DNA of 64,000 nt from NCBI GenBank assembly GCA_014526335.1, contig JACTAT010000043.1:1099657-1163656 (forward strand). The letters are read 5' to 3'. The notes beneath the pieces were generated by a model. It ran no database searches. It was not told the origin of the DNA and saw only the letters and a program-made list of their open reading frames with translations. The translations under genes were made by a program, and so were the position numbers. Origin of the DNA: Chrysaora quinquecirrha. Its lineage: Eukaryota > Cnidaria > Scyphozoa > Semaeostomeae > Pelagiidae. Position 1 is the first letter of the stretch. Every line of letters starts with the position of its first letter. Shown piece by piece: positions 43,329-54,708 of this stretch.

Positions 43329-44880
43329 TTATCTGATCTGTCTCAAATATCCTTCGGGTGTAGCTATTGAGAGAGGCACAGATGTTATCGGATATGAGAA
43401 TGCTTCTTCCAGGGTGACAGCTTTTGCGACAATCAGACCAAACGCTTGCCTATCTTCCTTCAAAATAGAAACAGCTTTGATAGGTTTCTTTTTCTTTACA
43501 ATACCCGTATTCAATTTCATTCTTTTTATTGGGTCGAAAAGACTTTTGGTACCCTTGACAAGCCTATCCTCGACAAAATTTAAGAAGCAATCATTGCCTT
43601 TGCGGGAAGCTTCCAGCATGTCTTTTACTATGCAAGATTCAATCTCTTCACCAGTTGTAATACACTTTGGAGGTCCAGATGAAAAGGGATCAACTCCGTA
43701 CGAGTGTAGTTTTGACTTGAGGTCTGAAACGTGCCGGAAATGTAGCATTTTTCCACTTTTTGTTGATTCTTTGTGAATTGAAGAAGTTTTGATGTATAAT
43801 TGCTTTCTTAAAGCCACTCGGAGCATTCCATGTATGTGTATTGTGTTAACCCAAGTGTTAACAGACTCTATGTTTGTGCTAAAGCCAGATCGAAAAGGTC
43901 CCGCCGTCCCTTTAGTTTCCTTGTTGAACAGTTCAGTGATCAAATCCCCATGGATTGATGAAAACGGTTGACCAGTAATACTTGCGCCCATTCCTTTGTC
44001 TCTAAGATCAGCAAATGCAGGATGCATATTTTGTTTTAAGTGGTTCAGATACACATTCTGATAACTAACATAACGTGCATAGTTCTGATGGTCCAGTGCA
44101 AATGCAAGTGGAACCATTTCACGTTCGGCTTGTAGATGCTTTTCAATATCACAGTCTCTGACTGCTGACACAAGGGATAGCATGATATTGACATCCTGTA
44201 GGTACATGACAGTATATTCTTCCTCACTACCTTGCTTGCAACTTATCACCTTCTTGAAAAGCTCTTCGAATTGTGGTAGCTCAAGTATTTTGCTTAGCGA
44301 TAAAGCTGACGGATCTTTCCGAAGATTTTTTAGTGCCAATAAAAGGACTTCTTCCATTGTACTATGTGCAGCTGTAATGAAAAAGATAGATCGTATTTCA
44401 ATTATGCACAGGGTGAGTCAGAGAAAGAAAAGACTACAAATATAAATACTTTTAATGTCGTAGTATTACTTAAGAATTGCAACTTACCTGTTAGCTGTTC
44501 AATTCTGTATTGAACCAAAGCATCGAAGCATTCTTTATTCACACGCATGCATCTGAAATAATGTCTCCCTTCAAATGCGGAATCTGCAGACCCATCAGCA
44601 ATGACGCCAGAATCCACACACCAATCTTTGAATCCTCGACAATAATGCCTCTTGTAAATAAGCCGCTGCATTACACGTAACTGGTGGAAGCCACCCATCA
44701 GCAAAATGAGTTTCTGATAAAGATCTTTGTTCTTCCATACTATGTCGCACAATTTGGAATATACCAATTCGTCCGAATGCACAAATATATGCGGAATCTC
44801 TAACTCTTCAATCATCTGTAATAGTAAATCCAAATAATCTTTGCAGACGGGATATTCTGGAGGATGAGGCGTCACCGGCA
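43329..44880 (-). pseudogene. Academ-like transposase core with intron 2
   Basis: Frame 44881-44488 contains LLMGGFHQLRVMQRLIYKRHYCRGFKDWCVDSGVIADGS-type text, the G-x-FH...L...ESG-x-x-A-S signature shared by this transposon family. A 116-base intron (44372-44487, CAG/GTAAGT ... TTACAG) joins QLT to AHSTMEEVLLL in frame. The next exon (43329-44371) is a long uninterrupted stretch with FSSIHGDLITELFNKE and GPFRSGFSTN. Catalytic residues cannot be assigned by eye. The frame is lost near 43330 by a one-base shift. Confidence 0.62.
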
Positions 44881-46098
44881 AATATTCTTGAACACATGCG
44901 TTTGTAACGTGGTTTGTTGTTGCCTTTTTGAACGGTGTCTAGGATCCGAGCAAAGGAAGCTCTTCCTTATTGGACGTTAATGACCCTGCAGCTGACCAAG
45001 CTATGTTTTCTTTTAAAGACTGTAAAACTGCATCTCTTGCTTTTATATCTACATGCCGGGGAAATACTGCTGGGCCTACACGCTTGCCAGGATGGTATGC
45101 AGGAATGTTGTCTCTTTAGACGTACTCCTCGCTTATATCTAAACACCTTTCCTTTACACCAATGCCGTCAATGGATTCTTCTTCTTTGCTTAATAGCTGA
45201 AAAACTGTTTTGTTTGTGTCATGCGTGGTGCCTTTGCCAGTCCAAGTCTCCTGCCATCCATCATTGTTATCCAAAGTGCTATGTGTGACAGCACCTTTGC
45301 GTAAGGATGGAGGTGCTGCTTGCCTCAGGGACACCATTCTAGACCAAGCAATATTCTGCATCCGTATGTCATGATACGAAATTGTGTGATTGCATTTGTG
45401 AAGTACGTCGATTGCTTCCTTATTTCCTGAAAGTAAAAAGTTGCACATTAAAATATTTTCAAAATTTAAATTTTTGTTTATTATATGCTTTGGTATAGTC
45501 CAAAACAGCAAATTCTGCGATTCTTACCTGTGATCCTATGCAAAACCAATCCCATAACTGCTAGCTTTGGAGAAGGGGAATTGGTTACCAGGGTCTCCCA
45601 ATCACTGGCAATTGACCATATCTTGGTTGCTTTTGTGCGAGATGTTACGGCATAACCGTGTTCATTTTTTTTCATATTATCGTACATCGAGTAATAAATT
45701 GCGTTATAAAGATCCGGTAACGGACCTTCATCAAGTTTGCAAATAAGTTCCTCAGGTGACAAAGGCCATTCAGGCTTCTCTTGAGTTTTCATTTTCAATT
45801 TACGGCGAATCATTCTGCCAAAGGATTTAGCAAGGTCATCATCTCGAAGACCACAGCCATGCAATGTTGCAAGAGAGTACTCACAAGGGTTCACATCAAT
45901 TGCATGCACAAGCAAGTATTTTCCGGTTGGAAAGAACGAAATTTCTTCGCCAAGATTGTCGGTTATGTACCGCTTTAAAGATCTTGTATTACTAAATGCA
46001 GGACTTTCAAGTCCTTCGTCGTCGCTTAAAATCTCAATGTCCTTGAGTAGTTCACTTAAAAAATAGGCGTGTTTATCACGAATGATCTTTTTCCTCAA
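44880..46098 (-). pseudogene. Academ-like protein, central region with intron 1
   Basis: Frame 46098-45528 (HAYFLSELLKDIEIL ... LVLHRITG) is spliced through a 101-base intron (45427-45527, CAG/GTAAGA ... TTTCAG) to NKEAIDVLHKCNHTISYHDIRM, in frame. After a frameshift near 45116 the sequence continues as IPAYHPGKRVGP ... SLTSNKEELPLLGS, then a TAG at 44939-44941 where a Trp would fit. The function of this part is not clear; it is the conserved region before the transposase core in this family. Confidence 0.6.
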
Positions 46099-46838
46099 TC
46101 GGTATAAAAGATGTTAAGAACATCATTTACTTTTTTATTTTCATCTGCCTCTTTCTCTTGCTTAGTGAATGGTGAAAATGCAAATTTGATGTAACACGAT
46201 TGGTGGTAATAAATATCAGCAGCAAATATATCATGTGTTTGGCCACTCAATAGTATATTAAGTCGTCTTGCAGCTACGAAAAATCTACACGCTTTATCTT
46301 TCAGGAAAGTCTCCTTTCTTTCTATTAAACGATCAGCGGCATTCTTCGTAGAACACCGAGCAAGGCCCCCCTCGTGATATGAATTGTCGTCAACAACCCT
46401 CTTCACGTTGCAAACAAAGCAAACCTCTTTTGAGGACAGCAAATCAGTTGTGGATCGAGTTGCTCGTTTTTTCGGAGATTCGTATTCTGATTCGAAAGTT
46501 TTGTCTTCCTCAGAAGGCTGGGGTTCTGCTTTAAGTCCATACTTTGTAACGCACCTCTCAATGTTTGTCCGAAATTGGAGGCGGCATTTTGTGTGAACTT
46601 TAAGGATCGTGTTGTTGCTCCTTGATGAAATTAACTTATCATGAACATCTGTGTAGCGATGTCGTTCATCTTGCAAAGGAATGTCAACTTTCGACCATTG
46701 ATCCGCAAGAACTTTGAATCATTCTAAAACTTGTTCACCAATTGTTTGAGATTTTTCGTTTTTTTTAATTATTTGGCAACAAATTAGACAAAGATCTTGT
46801 TTATTGCCAATCGTCGTTGACAGAAACGGCTCTGCCAT
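46095..46838 (-). pseudogene. Academ-like protein, N-terminal zinc-binding region
   Basis: ATG at 46838 opens MAEPFLSTTIGNKQ, then CLICCQIIKK. A TGA at 46719-46721 interrupts the frame, which then runs to 46095. A second Cys/His cluster (CFVCNVKRVVDD...GGLARCST...YYHQSCYIKF) matches the C-x2-C...C...YH-x2-C pattern common in large cnidarian transposon proteins. A frameshift near 46097 joins to the next segment. Probably a DNA- or protein-binding module. Confidence 0.65.
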
Positions 46839-47290
46839 GACCTAAAGTAAAAGAAGAGGAAGACTAATATTTAATCACTCAAAATGCTTTTCAAAAAATA
46901 TTAGTAGGCTGCAAACAACAAACATATAAGTTGTTAAACTTACCTGCTTTATCGTATTTATGTCATCATCAGTGTTACTTGAAACTCAAATGGACCATAA
47001 TGATTACTGCTCATACTTGAAACTCAAATCAAATGGAAAGGAAACGTTGTCAGCACGCCCTCGCCCTTTACATGATGCGCTTGTTGCTAAGACGCAAGCA
47101 TAACATAACAAAAAGCATTATGCTCTCTGGCACCTTCTTCGCCTAATTTCATTCTTGCTTAATTGAATGCCCTTCTGTTAACGCCTTTGTTTAAAGTGTA
47201 GGTAGCGGATTTCATGTCTTTGATTGATACACACAAGGTCAACGATTCATGAACAACAACTCGCTGAATGAATTGTTCAATAAATTCACA

Positions 47291-47618
47291 TTTCAAAATC
47301 GCTGATCCGCCATGTTTGTCACGTGATGCATACTTTAACTAGCGATAACTCGATATCGGCAAGTCCGATAGTAGTGCTGTTTTATAGTTTTTTGCTTCTT
47401 TTTGGGTGCTTAACAAAATGGCATAATTGATTTTTCAATATTTGGGGGTAAAATTTTTGCTGACCGGAAATGCTGACATCATCAATCACGTGACTTCTAT
47501 TGTTTTACAAAAATGTACCCAAGTCTAAAAATAATCACGAGACCTTCAATTACCCGAATCCAACATAAAATCATTGGTTAGGCACTTTGCCAGATTTTTA
47601 CAAGGAATTCCCTGTCTA
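47291..47618 (-). repeat. right terminal inverted repeat
   Basis: Pairs with 41336-41664, about 98 percent by eye. Contains CACGTGA palindromic motifs and GATATCGAGTTATCGC-like text on the mirrored strand. Confidence 0.93.
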
Positions 47619-48529
47619 AAATAAAATATTTTGCCTGTGTGAAAGTGTGGTAGACACTTGTATGAAGGAAATGAAGTGCGAATTTGTAGAAATATCATCC
47701 ATTTTCATTTTATTGCCTATAGGAATGTGTAGTCAATGAAGATAATGTGCAACATGTGTCACCTCTGTGCCTCCTTGGGTAATAAGTTGAAGGCCTTATA
47801 AATTTGTTTCTGCTTATAATGTATCTTTTAATTACATTGAAAAAGCTAGTGCTCCTGCAGATCAGTTTTACTAGACTTATTCCCTGAGTCCCAGACATCA
47901 CTCCTCAGAGCAATGCTACATCAAACTGAGATGACTTAAATGGTAGTTTCGGTGTCTAAGTGATTCATTTCAGTAATGATAACTCTGACTGAGGGAATAA
48001 GTCTAAGGTTGTACTATGAATTCAACAAATAACCAGGCATTGACTCTTGGCAAGCAGCTGATTTTGATTATACAATACAGATAGGTTATCTTTTGTCTCT
48101 CTGCTATTCTGTCAAAAATGCACTGGGACTACTGGACTTTGAAATAACCCCTACTTAAGCCTAAACCTTGATTAAACTCCCACCAAAAAATTCTTTTTTT
48201 TCGCATATAAGCTCCCTGGCTTATTCGAGGAAACGGTACTGTGATGATATGTGTAGAGTGGTGGGGTATTGACAATAATCTGTTGCTAGTATAGGTGGTG
48301 TTAAAAGGTCAATAATCAGTTGTGATGTTTGAAGTGCCTATTTTTGAGCTAGTTTGGTTACCCCATCATTATGATATCAAGTCCCAACGTCAGCTACAGG
48401 GGGATGACTCCGTTTCATTTCAGGTGGCAATTTCAGGTCTCGTATTAGTGGTGTGTAGATCTTATATGTTATCTTGTTCAGTTTGTGGAAACATGGTATA
48501 GACAGTCATTATCCCTCAATGAACATTGC
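47619..48529. other. spacer, no gene seen
   Basis: No coding region supported; GACTGAGGGAATAAGTCTA near 47990 mirrors text near 47875 (TAGACTTATTCCCTGAGTC), a decayed inverted repeat about 115 bases apart. Confidence 0.4.
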
Positions 48530-49858
48530 TCATTTATTAAAGGGTCGAAACAAAGCCTTTGTCGCCAAAAACATTCCCCGTTAATTAGAATATGGATAAA
48601 AACCCCGATGGAAAAAAAGCCTTTACTTCCAACAAAATTTCCCCGTTTATTAAAAGATTGAATGACACTTGTTACCCCTCAACGAATATTGCCCGTTTAT
48701 TAAAGGGTGCAGACAAAGCCTTTACCCCAAATAAACATTCCCCGTTAATAAGAAGATTGATAAAACTCTTTCTACCCCGCAACGAATATTGCCAGTTTAT
48801 TAAAGCATGGAAATAAAACGTTTACCACCAACAAACATTCCCCATTTATTAAAAGATTGAATGACACTTGTTACCACTCAACGAATATTGCCCGTTTATT
48901 AAAGGGTGCAGACAAAGCCAAACAGACATTTCCTGTTAATTGGAGGATGGATTGGAGGATAAAACTCCTGTTACCCCGCAACAAATATTGCCCGTTTATT
49001 AAATCATGGAAACAAAATGTTTACCCCCATCAAACATTTCCCATTTATTAATAGGTTGAATGACACTTGTTACCCCTCAACGAATAATCAAAGGATTGAA
49101 ACACACTTGTTACCCCTCAACGAATATTGCCCGTTTTTTAAAGGATGGAAACAAAGCCTTTACTCCCACCAAACATTCCCCGTTTATTAAAAGATCTCAA
49201 GACACTTATTACCCCTCAACCAATATTTTCTGTTTATTAAAGGATGGAAACAAAGTCTTCAACCCCAACAGACATTCCCCATATATCAAAGGATTGAAAC
49301 ACACACCCTCAACCAATACTACCTGTTTATTAAAGGATGGAAAGAAAGCCTTTACTCCCAACAAACATTCCCCGTTCATTAAAAGCTTTCAAGAGACTTG
49401 TTACCCCTCAACCAATACTGCCCGTTTATTAAAGGATGGAAACACAACCTTTACCCCTAACAAACATTCCCTGTTCATCAAAAGATCGCAAGACAATTGT
49501 TTCCCCTGAACGAATATTTTCTGTTTATTAAAGGATGGAGACAAAGTCTTCACCCCCAGCAGACATTCCCCGTTTATCAAAGGATTCAACCACACTTGTT
49601 ACCCCTGAACGAATATTGCCGTTTTTTAAAGGATGGAAACAAAGCCTCTACTCCCACCAAACATTCCCCGTTTATTAAAAGATCTCAAGACACTTGTTAC
49701 CCCTCAGCCAATATTGCCCGTTTATTAAAGGATGAAAACACAGCCTTTACCCCTAACAAGCATTCCCCGTTCATCAAAAAATCGCAAGACACTTGCTGCC
49801 CCTGAACGAATATTATCCGCTCATTAAAGGATGGAAACAAAGGCTTTACCCCCAACAG
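48530..49858 (+). repeat. satellite A, ~98-base monomer
   Basis: About twelve units of ACAAACATTCCCCGTTTATTAAAAG ... TTACCCCTCAACGAATATTGCCCGTTTATTAAAGGATGGAAAC run head to tail. Each monomer contains two related halves (both with CCCGTTTATTAAA), so the true period may be about 49 doubled. The short reading frames here are artefacts of the repeat. Confidence 0.93.
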
Positions 49859-49889
49859 ATAACACACCTAGTTAACACATAGTTCTGCT

Positions 49890-51330
49890 GTAGATTCTGG
49901 GTTGTACGTCGTAGGTTTGCCGAAAAACATAGCTGCATACATATGCACAAGCTTCTGCACTGTAGGTCGTGGGTTGTAGGCTCGCCAAGAAACGTAGCTA
50001 GATAGGTATGCTGTAGGTTGTAGGTCGTCGCTCGTTGGTTCGCCAAAAAACATAGCTACATAGGTATGCTGTAGGTTGCAGGTTGTAGGTCGTAGGTGGT
50101 AGGTTTGCCAAAAAACATAGCTACTTAGGTATGCTTTAGGTTGTAGGTTGTAGGTCGTAGGTGGTAGGTTCACCAAAAAACATAGCGACATAGGTATGCT
50201 GTAGGTTGCAGGTTGTAGGTCGTAGGTGGTAGGTTCGGCAAAAAACATAGCTACATAGGTATGCTGTAGGTTGTAGGTCGTAGGTGGTAGGTTCGCCAAA
50301 AAAACATAGCTACTTAGGTATGCTTTAGGTTGTAGGTTGTAGGTCGTAGGTGGTAGGTTCACCAAAAAACATAGCTACTTAGGTATGCTTTAGGTTGTAG
50401 GTTGTAGGTCGTAGGTGGTAGGTTCACCAAAAAACATAGCGACATAGGTATGCTTTAGGTTGTAGGTTGTAGGTCGTAGGTGGTAGGTTCACCAAAAAAC
50501 ATAGCTACATAGGTATGCTGTAGGTTGCAGGTTGTAGGTCGTAGGTGGTAGGTTTGGCAAAAAACATAGCGACATAGGTATGCTGTAGGTTGCAGGTTGT
50601 AGGTCGTAGGTGGTAGGTTTGGCAAAAAACATAGCTACATAGGTATGCTGTAGGTTGTAGGTTGTAGGTGGTAGGTTCGCCAAAAAAACATAGCTACTTA
50701 GGTATGCTTTAGGTTGTAGGTTGTAGGTCGTAGGTGGTAGGTTCACCAAAAAACATAGCTACTTAGGTATGCTTTAGGTTGTAGGTTGTAGGTCGTAGGT
50801 GGTAGGTTCACCAAAAAACATAGCGACATAGGTATGCTGTAGGTTGCAGGTTGTAGGTCGTAGGTGGTAGGTTTGGCAAAAAACATAGCTACATAGGTAT
50901 GCTGTAGGTTGTAGGTCGTAGGTGGTAGGTTTGGCAAAAAACATCGCTACATAGGTATGCTGTAGGTTGTAGGTCGTAGGTGGTAGGTTCGCCAAAAAAA
51001 CATAGCTACTTAGGTATGCTTTAGGTTGTAGGTTGTAGGTCGTAGGTGGTAGGTTCACCAAAAAACATAGCGACATAGGTATGCTGTAGGTTGCAGGTTG
51101 TAGGTCGTAGGTGGTAGGTTTGGCAAAAAACATAGCTACATAGGTATGCTGTAGGTTGTAGGTTGTAGGTGGTAGGTTCGCCAAAAAACATAGCTACATA
51201 GGTATGCTGTAGGTTGTAGGTCGTAGGTGGTAGGCTTGGCAAAAAACATCGCTACATAGGTATGCTGTAGGTTGTAGGTCGTAGGTGGTAGGTTCGCCAA
51301 AAAACATAGCTACTTAGGAATGCCGTAGGT
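49890..51330 (-). repeat. satellite B, 60-78-base monomer with nested heptamers
   Basis: About 20 units of CAAAAAACATAGCTACATAGGTATGCT followed by a variable number (3-5) of GTAGGTT, GTAGGTC and GTAGGTG heptamers. Unit length varies in steps of seven because of heptamer number. Begins within 35 bases of the end of satellite A. Minus-strand frames with PPTTYNLQ are not genes. Confidence 0.95.
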
Positions 51331-51634
51331 TCTACGTCGTAAGCCGTAGCATTCCTAGAACACATACCTACCTATGCTATGGGTCCCACGTCGCAGTTGA
51401 CCAGTCGGGAGCATGACATATCCACAGACCTATTGTCCGGCGTGTCGCTTCGTCACGACCTCCTACACAGAGCTGTACGCTGCTACTTCACAGTTGCTAG
51501 TGTACAGTGATGTACCACCTTCCTACAACTACAAGTGCAGTGACGTAGGTTGTTGGCCCACTACTTACACGGTACATCTTTGATGTGGACCTGCATTCTA
51601 TAGGTACTCCGAAAATTTTATATGTTCCATGTGT
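51331..51634. other. spacer, no gene seen
   Basis: Decayed edge of satellite B (GTAGGTTCTACGTCGTAAGC), then unique sequence without features. Confidence 0.45.
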
Positions 51635-51818
51635 TTAACCCTTTCACATCCGCACTCCCATAGCCTCACACCTCTGCAATCCACACTCCCTGGCAGGTTG
51701 GACAAAAAAAATACTGCTGAAGTGTCAAAATATGTACAAAAAAGACTATGAGGTACCATTCCCGCCAAAATTCTTGTTTTTGATTATTATACACATTTTG
51801 TCATTATTATACAGCTTT
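51635..51818 (+). mobile_element. possible piggyBac-type left end with internal repeat
   Basis: TTAA (51635-51638) followed by CCCTTTCACATCC is the expected form of a piggyBac target site and terminus. Bases 51749-51818 are a 70-base inverted copy of 57898-57967, which directly follows the C-terminus of the piggyBac relic. A matching GGGTTAA right end was not found. Confidence 0.4.
51749..51818 (+). repeat. 70-base inverted repeat, left copy
   Basis: TGAGGTACCATTCCCGCC...TCATTATTATACAGCTTT; its reverse complement is at 57898-57967 with three or four differences. Its last bases overlap the first recognised exon of the RING-HECT gene. Confidence 0.88.
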
Positions 51819-52188
51819 GTGGAGCATGGCCAGCGAGAATTGCAACTAATTCCTGTTGGGAACGATGGCTTGACTGTTGACTTTGTTAGCCTGTTCATTG
51901 GACAGGGGAAGGTGTACATAAGACCTATTCAATCAGCCATTGAACTGACTAAATCAGAGACTACTGCAGCAGATGTTATTGGTCCTGGTGAACTATGCAA
52001 CAATTGCTTGGATCTGGTTCCCCTTTCCCAGCTTCGTGCACATACAACGGTAAGTAGTAGTAGTGCCTTCTTGCATATTTTTTCTTCCTATTTTAGCTCA
52101 GGGTCCTATACAATCCTCACCAAAATAGGTTGACCTCCAAATGTTTCAACAATTTACATCACATTAGAAATAACCATAAATTTTCTTT

Positions 52189-52340
52189 TAAGCCCCCTCT
52201 AATTAGCCTCTTTTTCAAAAGCAAATATTTATCAAGCCCCCCATTGGTTATCAAACCACTTAAAATTTGGGGGGACAAAGACCATTGTTTACTAACGTTT
52301 TGAGGGCATCTATTAGAGGGGGCATTTAATATAAGGGGCA
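52189..52340 (+). mobile_element. MITE-like hairpin in intron
   Basis: TAAGCCCCCTCTAATTAG at the left and CTATTAGAGGGGGCATTTA at the right are imperfect inverted repeats about 150 bases apart; GGGGCATTTAAT is repeated near the right end. Lies in the intron of the RING-HECT gene. Confidence 0.55.
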
Positions 52341-52404
52341 TTTAATTGAAAAAATTGACACCTCCCAAAGTTGTGAAATCAAACAGTTGGAAAATTTGTA
52401 TACG

Positions 52405-52548
52405 TTAAGGGAATTAATTTTCACGGATTTTGCAGATCGTATTGTTTTATAACAATAGCCTATTGATTTAAACAATAGCCTATTGTTTTAAACAATAGAA
52501 AATTAAAAATCCGCGAAAATTAGTTCCCACGAAAATTAATTCCCTTAA
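52405..52548 (+). mobile_element. TTAA-flanked MITE in intron
   Basis: TTAAGGGAATTAATTTTC (52405-52422) and its perfect reverse complement (52531-52548) bound a 144-base segment; TTAA at each edge fits a piggyBac-type target site. Inner arms (CACGGATTTTGC / CCGCGAAAATTAG) are partly complementary too. The loop holds AACAATAGCCTATTG repeats. Confidence 0.7.
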
Positions 52549-54708
52549 GGTACTTGGCATCTTGAAACTTGGAAATTGTTAATATTGCTAAATTACCTGA
52601 TAGATTTAAAAAATTATGCCAAAAATAATGAAAAATGAGAAAACAGGACCAATATTCTAACTGTTATTTTCATAGTTAAATACAAATGATTTATATGTGA
52701 AAATTGTTGGTGGCATCCTCGGGACATAATTTAATCTACCAGTTAAATTTAGCATACAGTATGCGTCTCACATATAAGAAACTGAAATGCATATTTAAGA
52801 AACACAAGGCTTGATTTTCAATATATAACCCCCCCCATTTTATTACAAACACCTACTGATTTTAATTGAAAGACCTGAGAAAGGCCTCAGACGTTATGTT
52901 AAAAATGCTGTTTCTTATATGTGGGACACTACTGTATATATACTCTGATGGCAATTTAATGCTCTTTATCCGCAAAAAGTGTATGACATTAATAACTGAC
53001 ATTCTTACAGTCATGTGCCATGAAGAGTGACTCAAAGACTATGCAATCTTCTGATATCAAGACCTTGCACAGTTGCAGCATTTGTTTGGAAGCAATAAAT
53101 ATATCTGAAGCTGCATACCCGAACTCATGCAGTGACATGTTTCATCAGATATGCCTGCAACAATGGCTTCTGACAGGGAATGGGGCTGCGAATTGCCCAA
53201 CTTGCTGTACGAGTTTTGATGATGTTGTACCGATGGAAGAAAAAGTGCCTCTTTCTCTTCCTGCATTCAGTTCCATTTCCAATCTCTGTCAGAGCGCAGA
53301 TCCTATTTTGCACAGCCTGCATGGTGAAATGCAGTCACCAATACAGCCAACATACACACAGGTTACACCTGTAAACGAAGGAGTGTTGTCAGCAACACTG
53401 AAAACTTTCCCGAGCTCAAGTTCTGAACAAAAGGATTATGCTTACGTGAATCATCAATATGGGGACGTTGTAACTTTGCAAATCAGTGACGATTCAAACA
53501 GTGAAAATTCTGAGCCATGCGCTGTCCTTGACGACCCAGTTGTTACATTTCAAGAGAGACTTTCCGCACTTATTAATAGCAAGGTTAATAAAGATAATGA
53601 AGATTCCTGTATAAGGATCAAAGTCAGACGAAATTCTGTCTGGAGTGATGCAAAATTCAAGCTTGGAAGGGTGAAGAAAATGTCAAACGCTTTTGTGAAG
53701 GTTGTTTTCATTGGTGAATCTGCTGTAGATGATGGAGGCCCCAAAAGAGAGTTCTTCAATCTTGTCAACAAAAGTGCTCTATCATCTGCACTGTTTGTTG
53801 GTGAGGAATTAGCTGGTAAAGCATTCGCCAAAAATTTTGCAGCCCTGTCAAAGAATGAATATTATATGTATGGACTTTGCTGTGCCCTTTAGGTCCTAAA
53901 TGGTGCACAAGGCCCTCAAGCATTTTCTCCACCTGTAGTGGAATACATTTTTCATGAGAAGCTTCAGAGTGTGCAGTGCCCTATGTCATGTGTCCCAGAA
54001 ATCACTGTGAGAGTCAGTTTATTAGAAATCGAAAATATAACAAATGCAGAAGCTTACATGCAGCATATTTCTAACAGTGACTTGTGTAAATCAACTGAGT
54101 GTGACATGGCTGACTTCCCATTTAAAGAGAAAACAAAGTTGCTCAACATGCTCGCAGCTCACCACACTATAGGAAAGAGTCTTGCAGAGCTACACCAGTT
54201 TATTGAAGGATTAAAGGTGTTCAATGTTTTGGATACTTTTAGAGAATATCCAGTTGAGGCAGCAAATATACTACAGTTGCCTGTTAACAAGATGACAGCA
54301 GATAAACTGGACAACCTATTTGGATTTAGCCTTTCACCTGAAGGAAGTAACAGAAATGAGAAAGAGAAAGCTATTTTGTTCAACTGGAGGCCATTGCTGG
54401 AAGATGTAGAAGAAGGTGATGTTGTTGCTTCTGTGTATGATGAAAAGCAAAATGAAAACGTGCAGATTTCAATAACCCTATCAGCTATTCTGGCATTTAT
54501 AACTGGTAGCCCATCCATTCCCCCACTCGGGTTTTCTCCGGAGCCAAGCATTGTCTTTGAGCATCATGATGCACCAAAGAAGTTACATGTACATACATCT
54601 ACAAACGACATCTATTTTCCTGTTAGAGATAACCTCCTTTCATATGAAGATTTCAAGGCAGACTTCCTGTTTTGTATGCTGAATTCGCCAGATTTTGGAA
54701 TGGTTTGA

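Larger units (their letters stand above)
41336..47618 (-). mobile_element. Academ-like DNA transposon with long TIRs
   Basis: A 6.28-kb element with 329-base terminal inverted repeats (outer ends TAGACAGGG ... CCCTGTCTA) flanked by AAA on both sides, a possible 3-base target duplication. It holds one minus-strand multi-exon gene encoding Cys/His-rich N-terminal fingers, a long transposase region and a C-terminal XPG-like nuclease. A fused XPG nuclease with 3-4-base target duplications is what has been described for Academ (AcademX) elements. The gene has several stops and frameshifts. Assignment to Academ is from remembered family features, not a search. Confidence 0.7.
51815..54708 (+). pseudogene. 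C2HC-RING-HECT-like protein gene (G2E3-like), one in-frame TAG
   Basis: Exon 51815-52049 (acceptor TTATACAG, donor ACG/GTAAGT) joins in frame over a 961-base intron to exon 53011-54708. The junction completes a C-x2-C-x11-H-x3-C finger (CNNCLDLVPLSQLRAHTT/SC). A RING follows (CSICLE...CSDMFHQICLQQWL...CPTC, about 53080-53205), then a Ser-rich linker and a HECT-like domain: N-lobe RIKVRRNSVW...DDGGPKREFFNLV and C-lobe FITGSPSIPPLGF...TSTNDIYFP. The catalytic Cys position (S-T-C in active HECTs) reads S-T-N. A TAG at 53890-53892 splits the HECT; the frame continues to 54708. Upstream exons are not visible. Confidence 0.75.

Noticed and set aside
48592..49805. ORFs with SPFIKR...CYPSTN repeats
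   Set aside because: Products of satellite A; frames shift with indels between monomers and no codon-level constraint is seen.
49846..51242. Overlapping minus-strand ORFs with PPTTYNLQ repeats
   Set aside because: They are translations of satellite B; the repeat unit, not a protein, explains the open frame.
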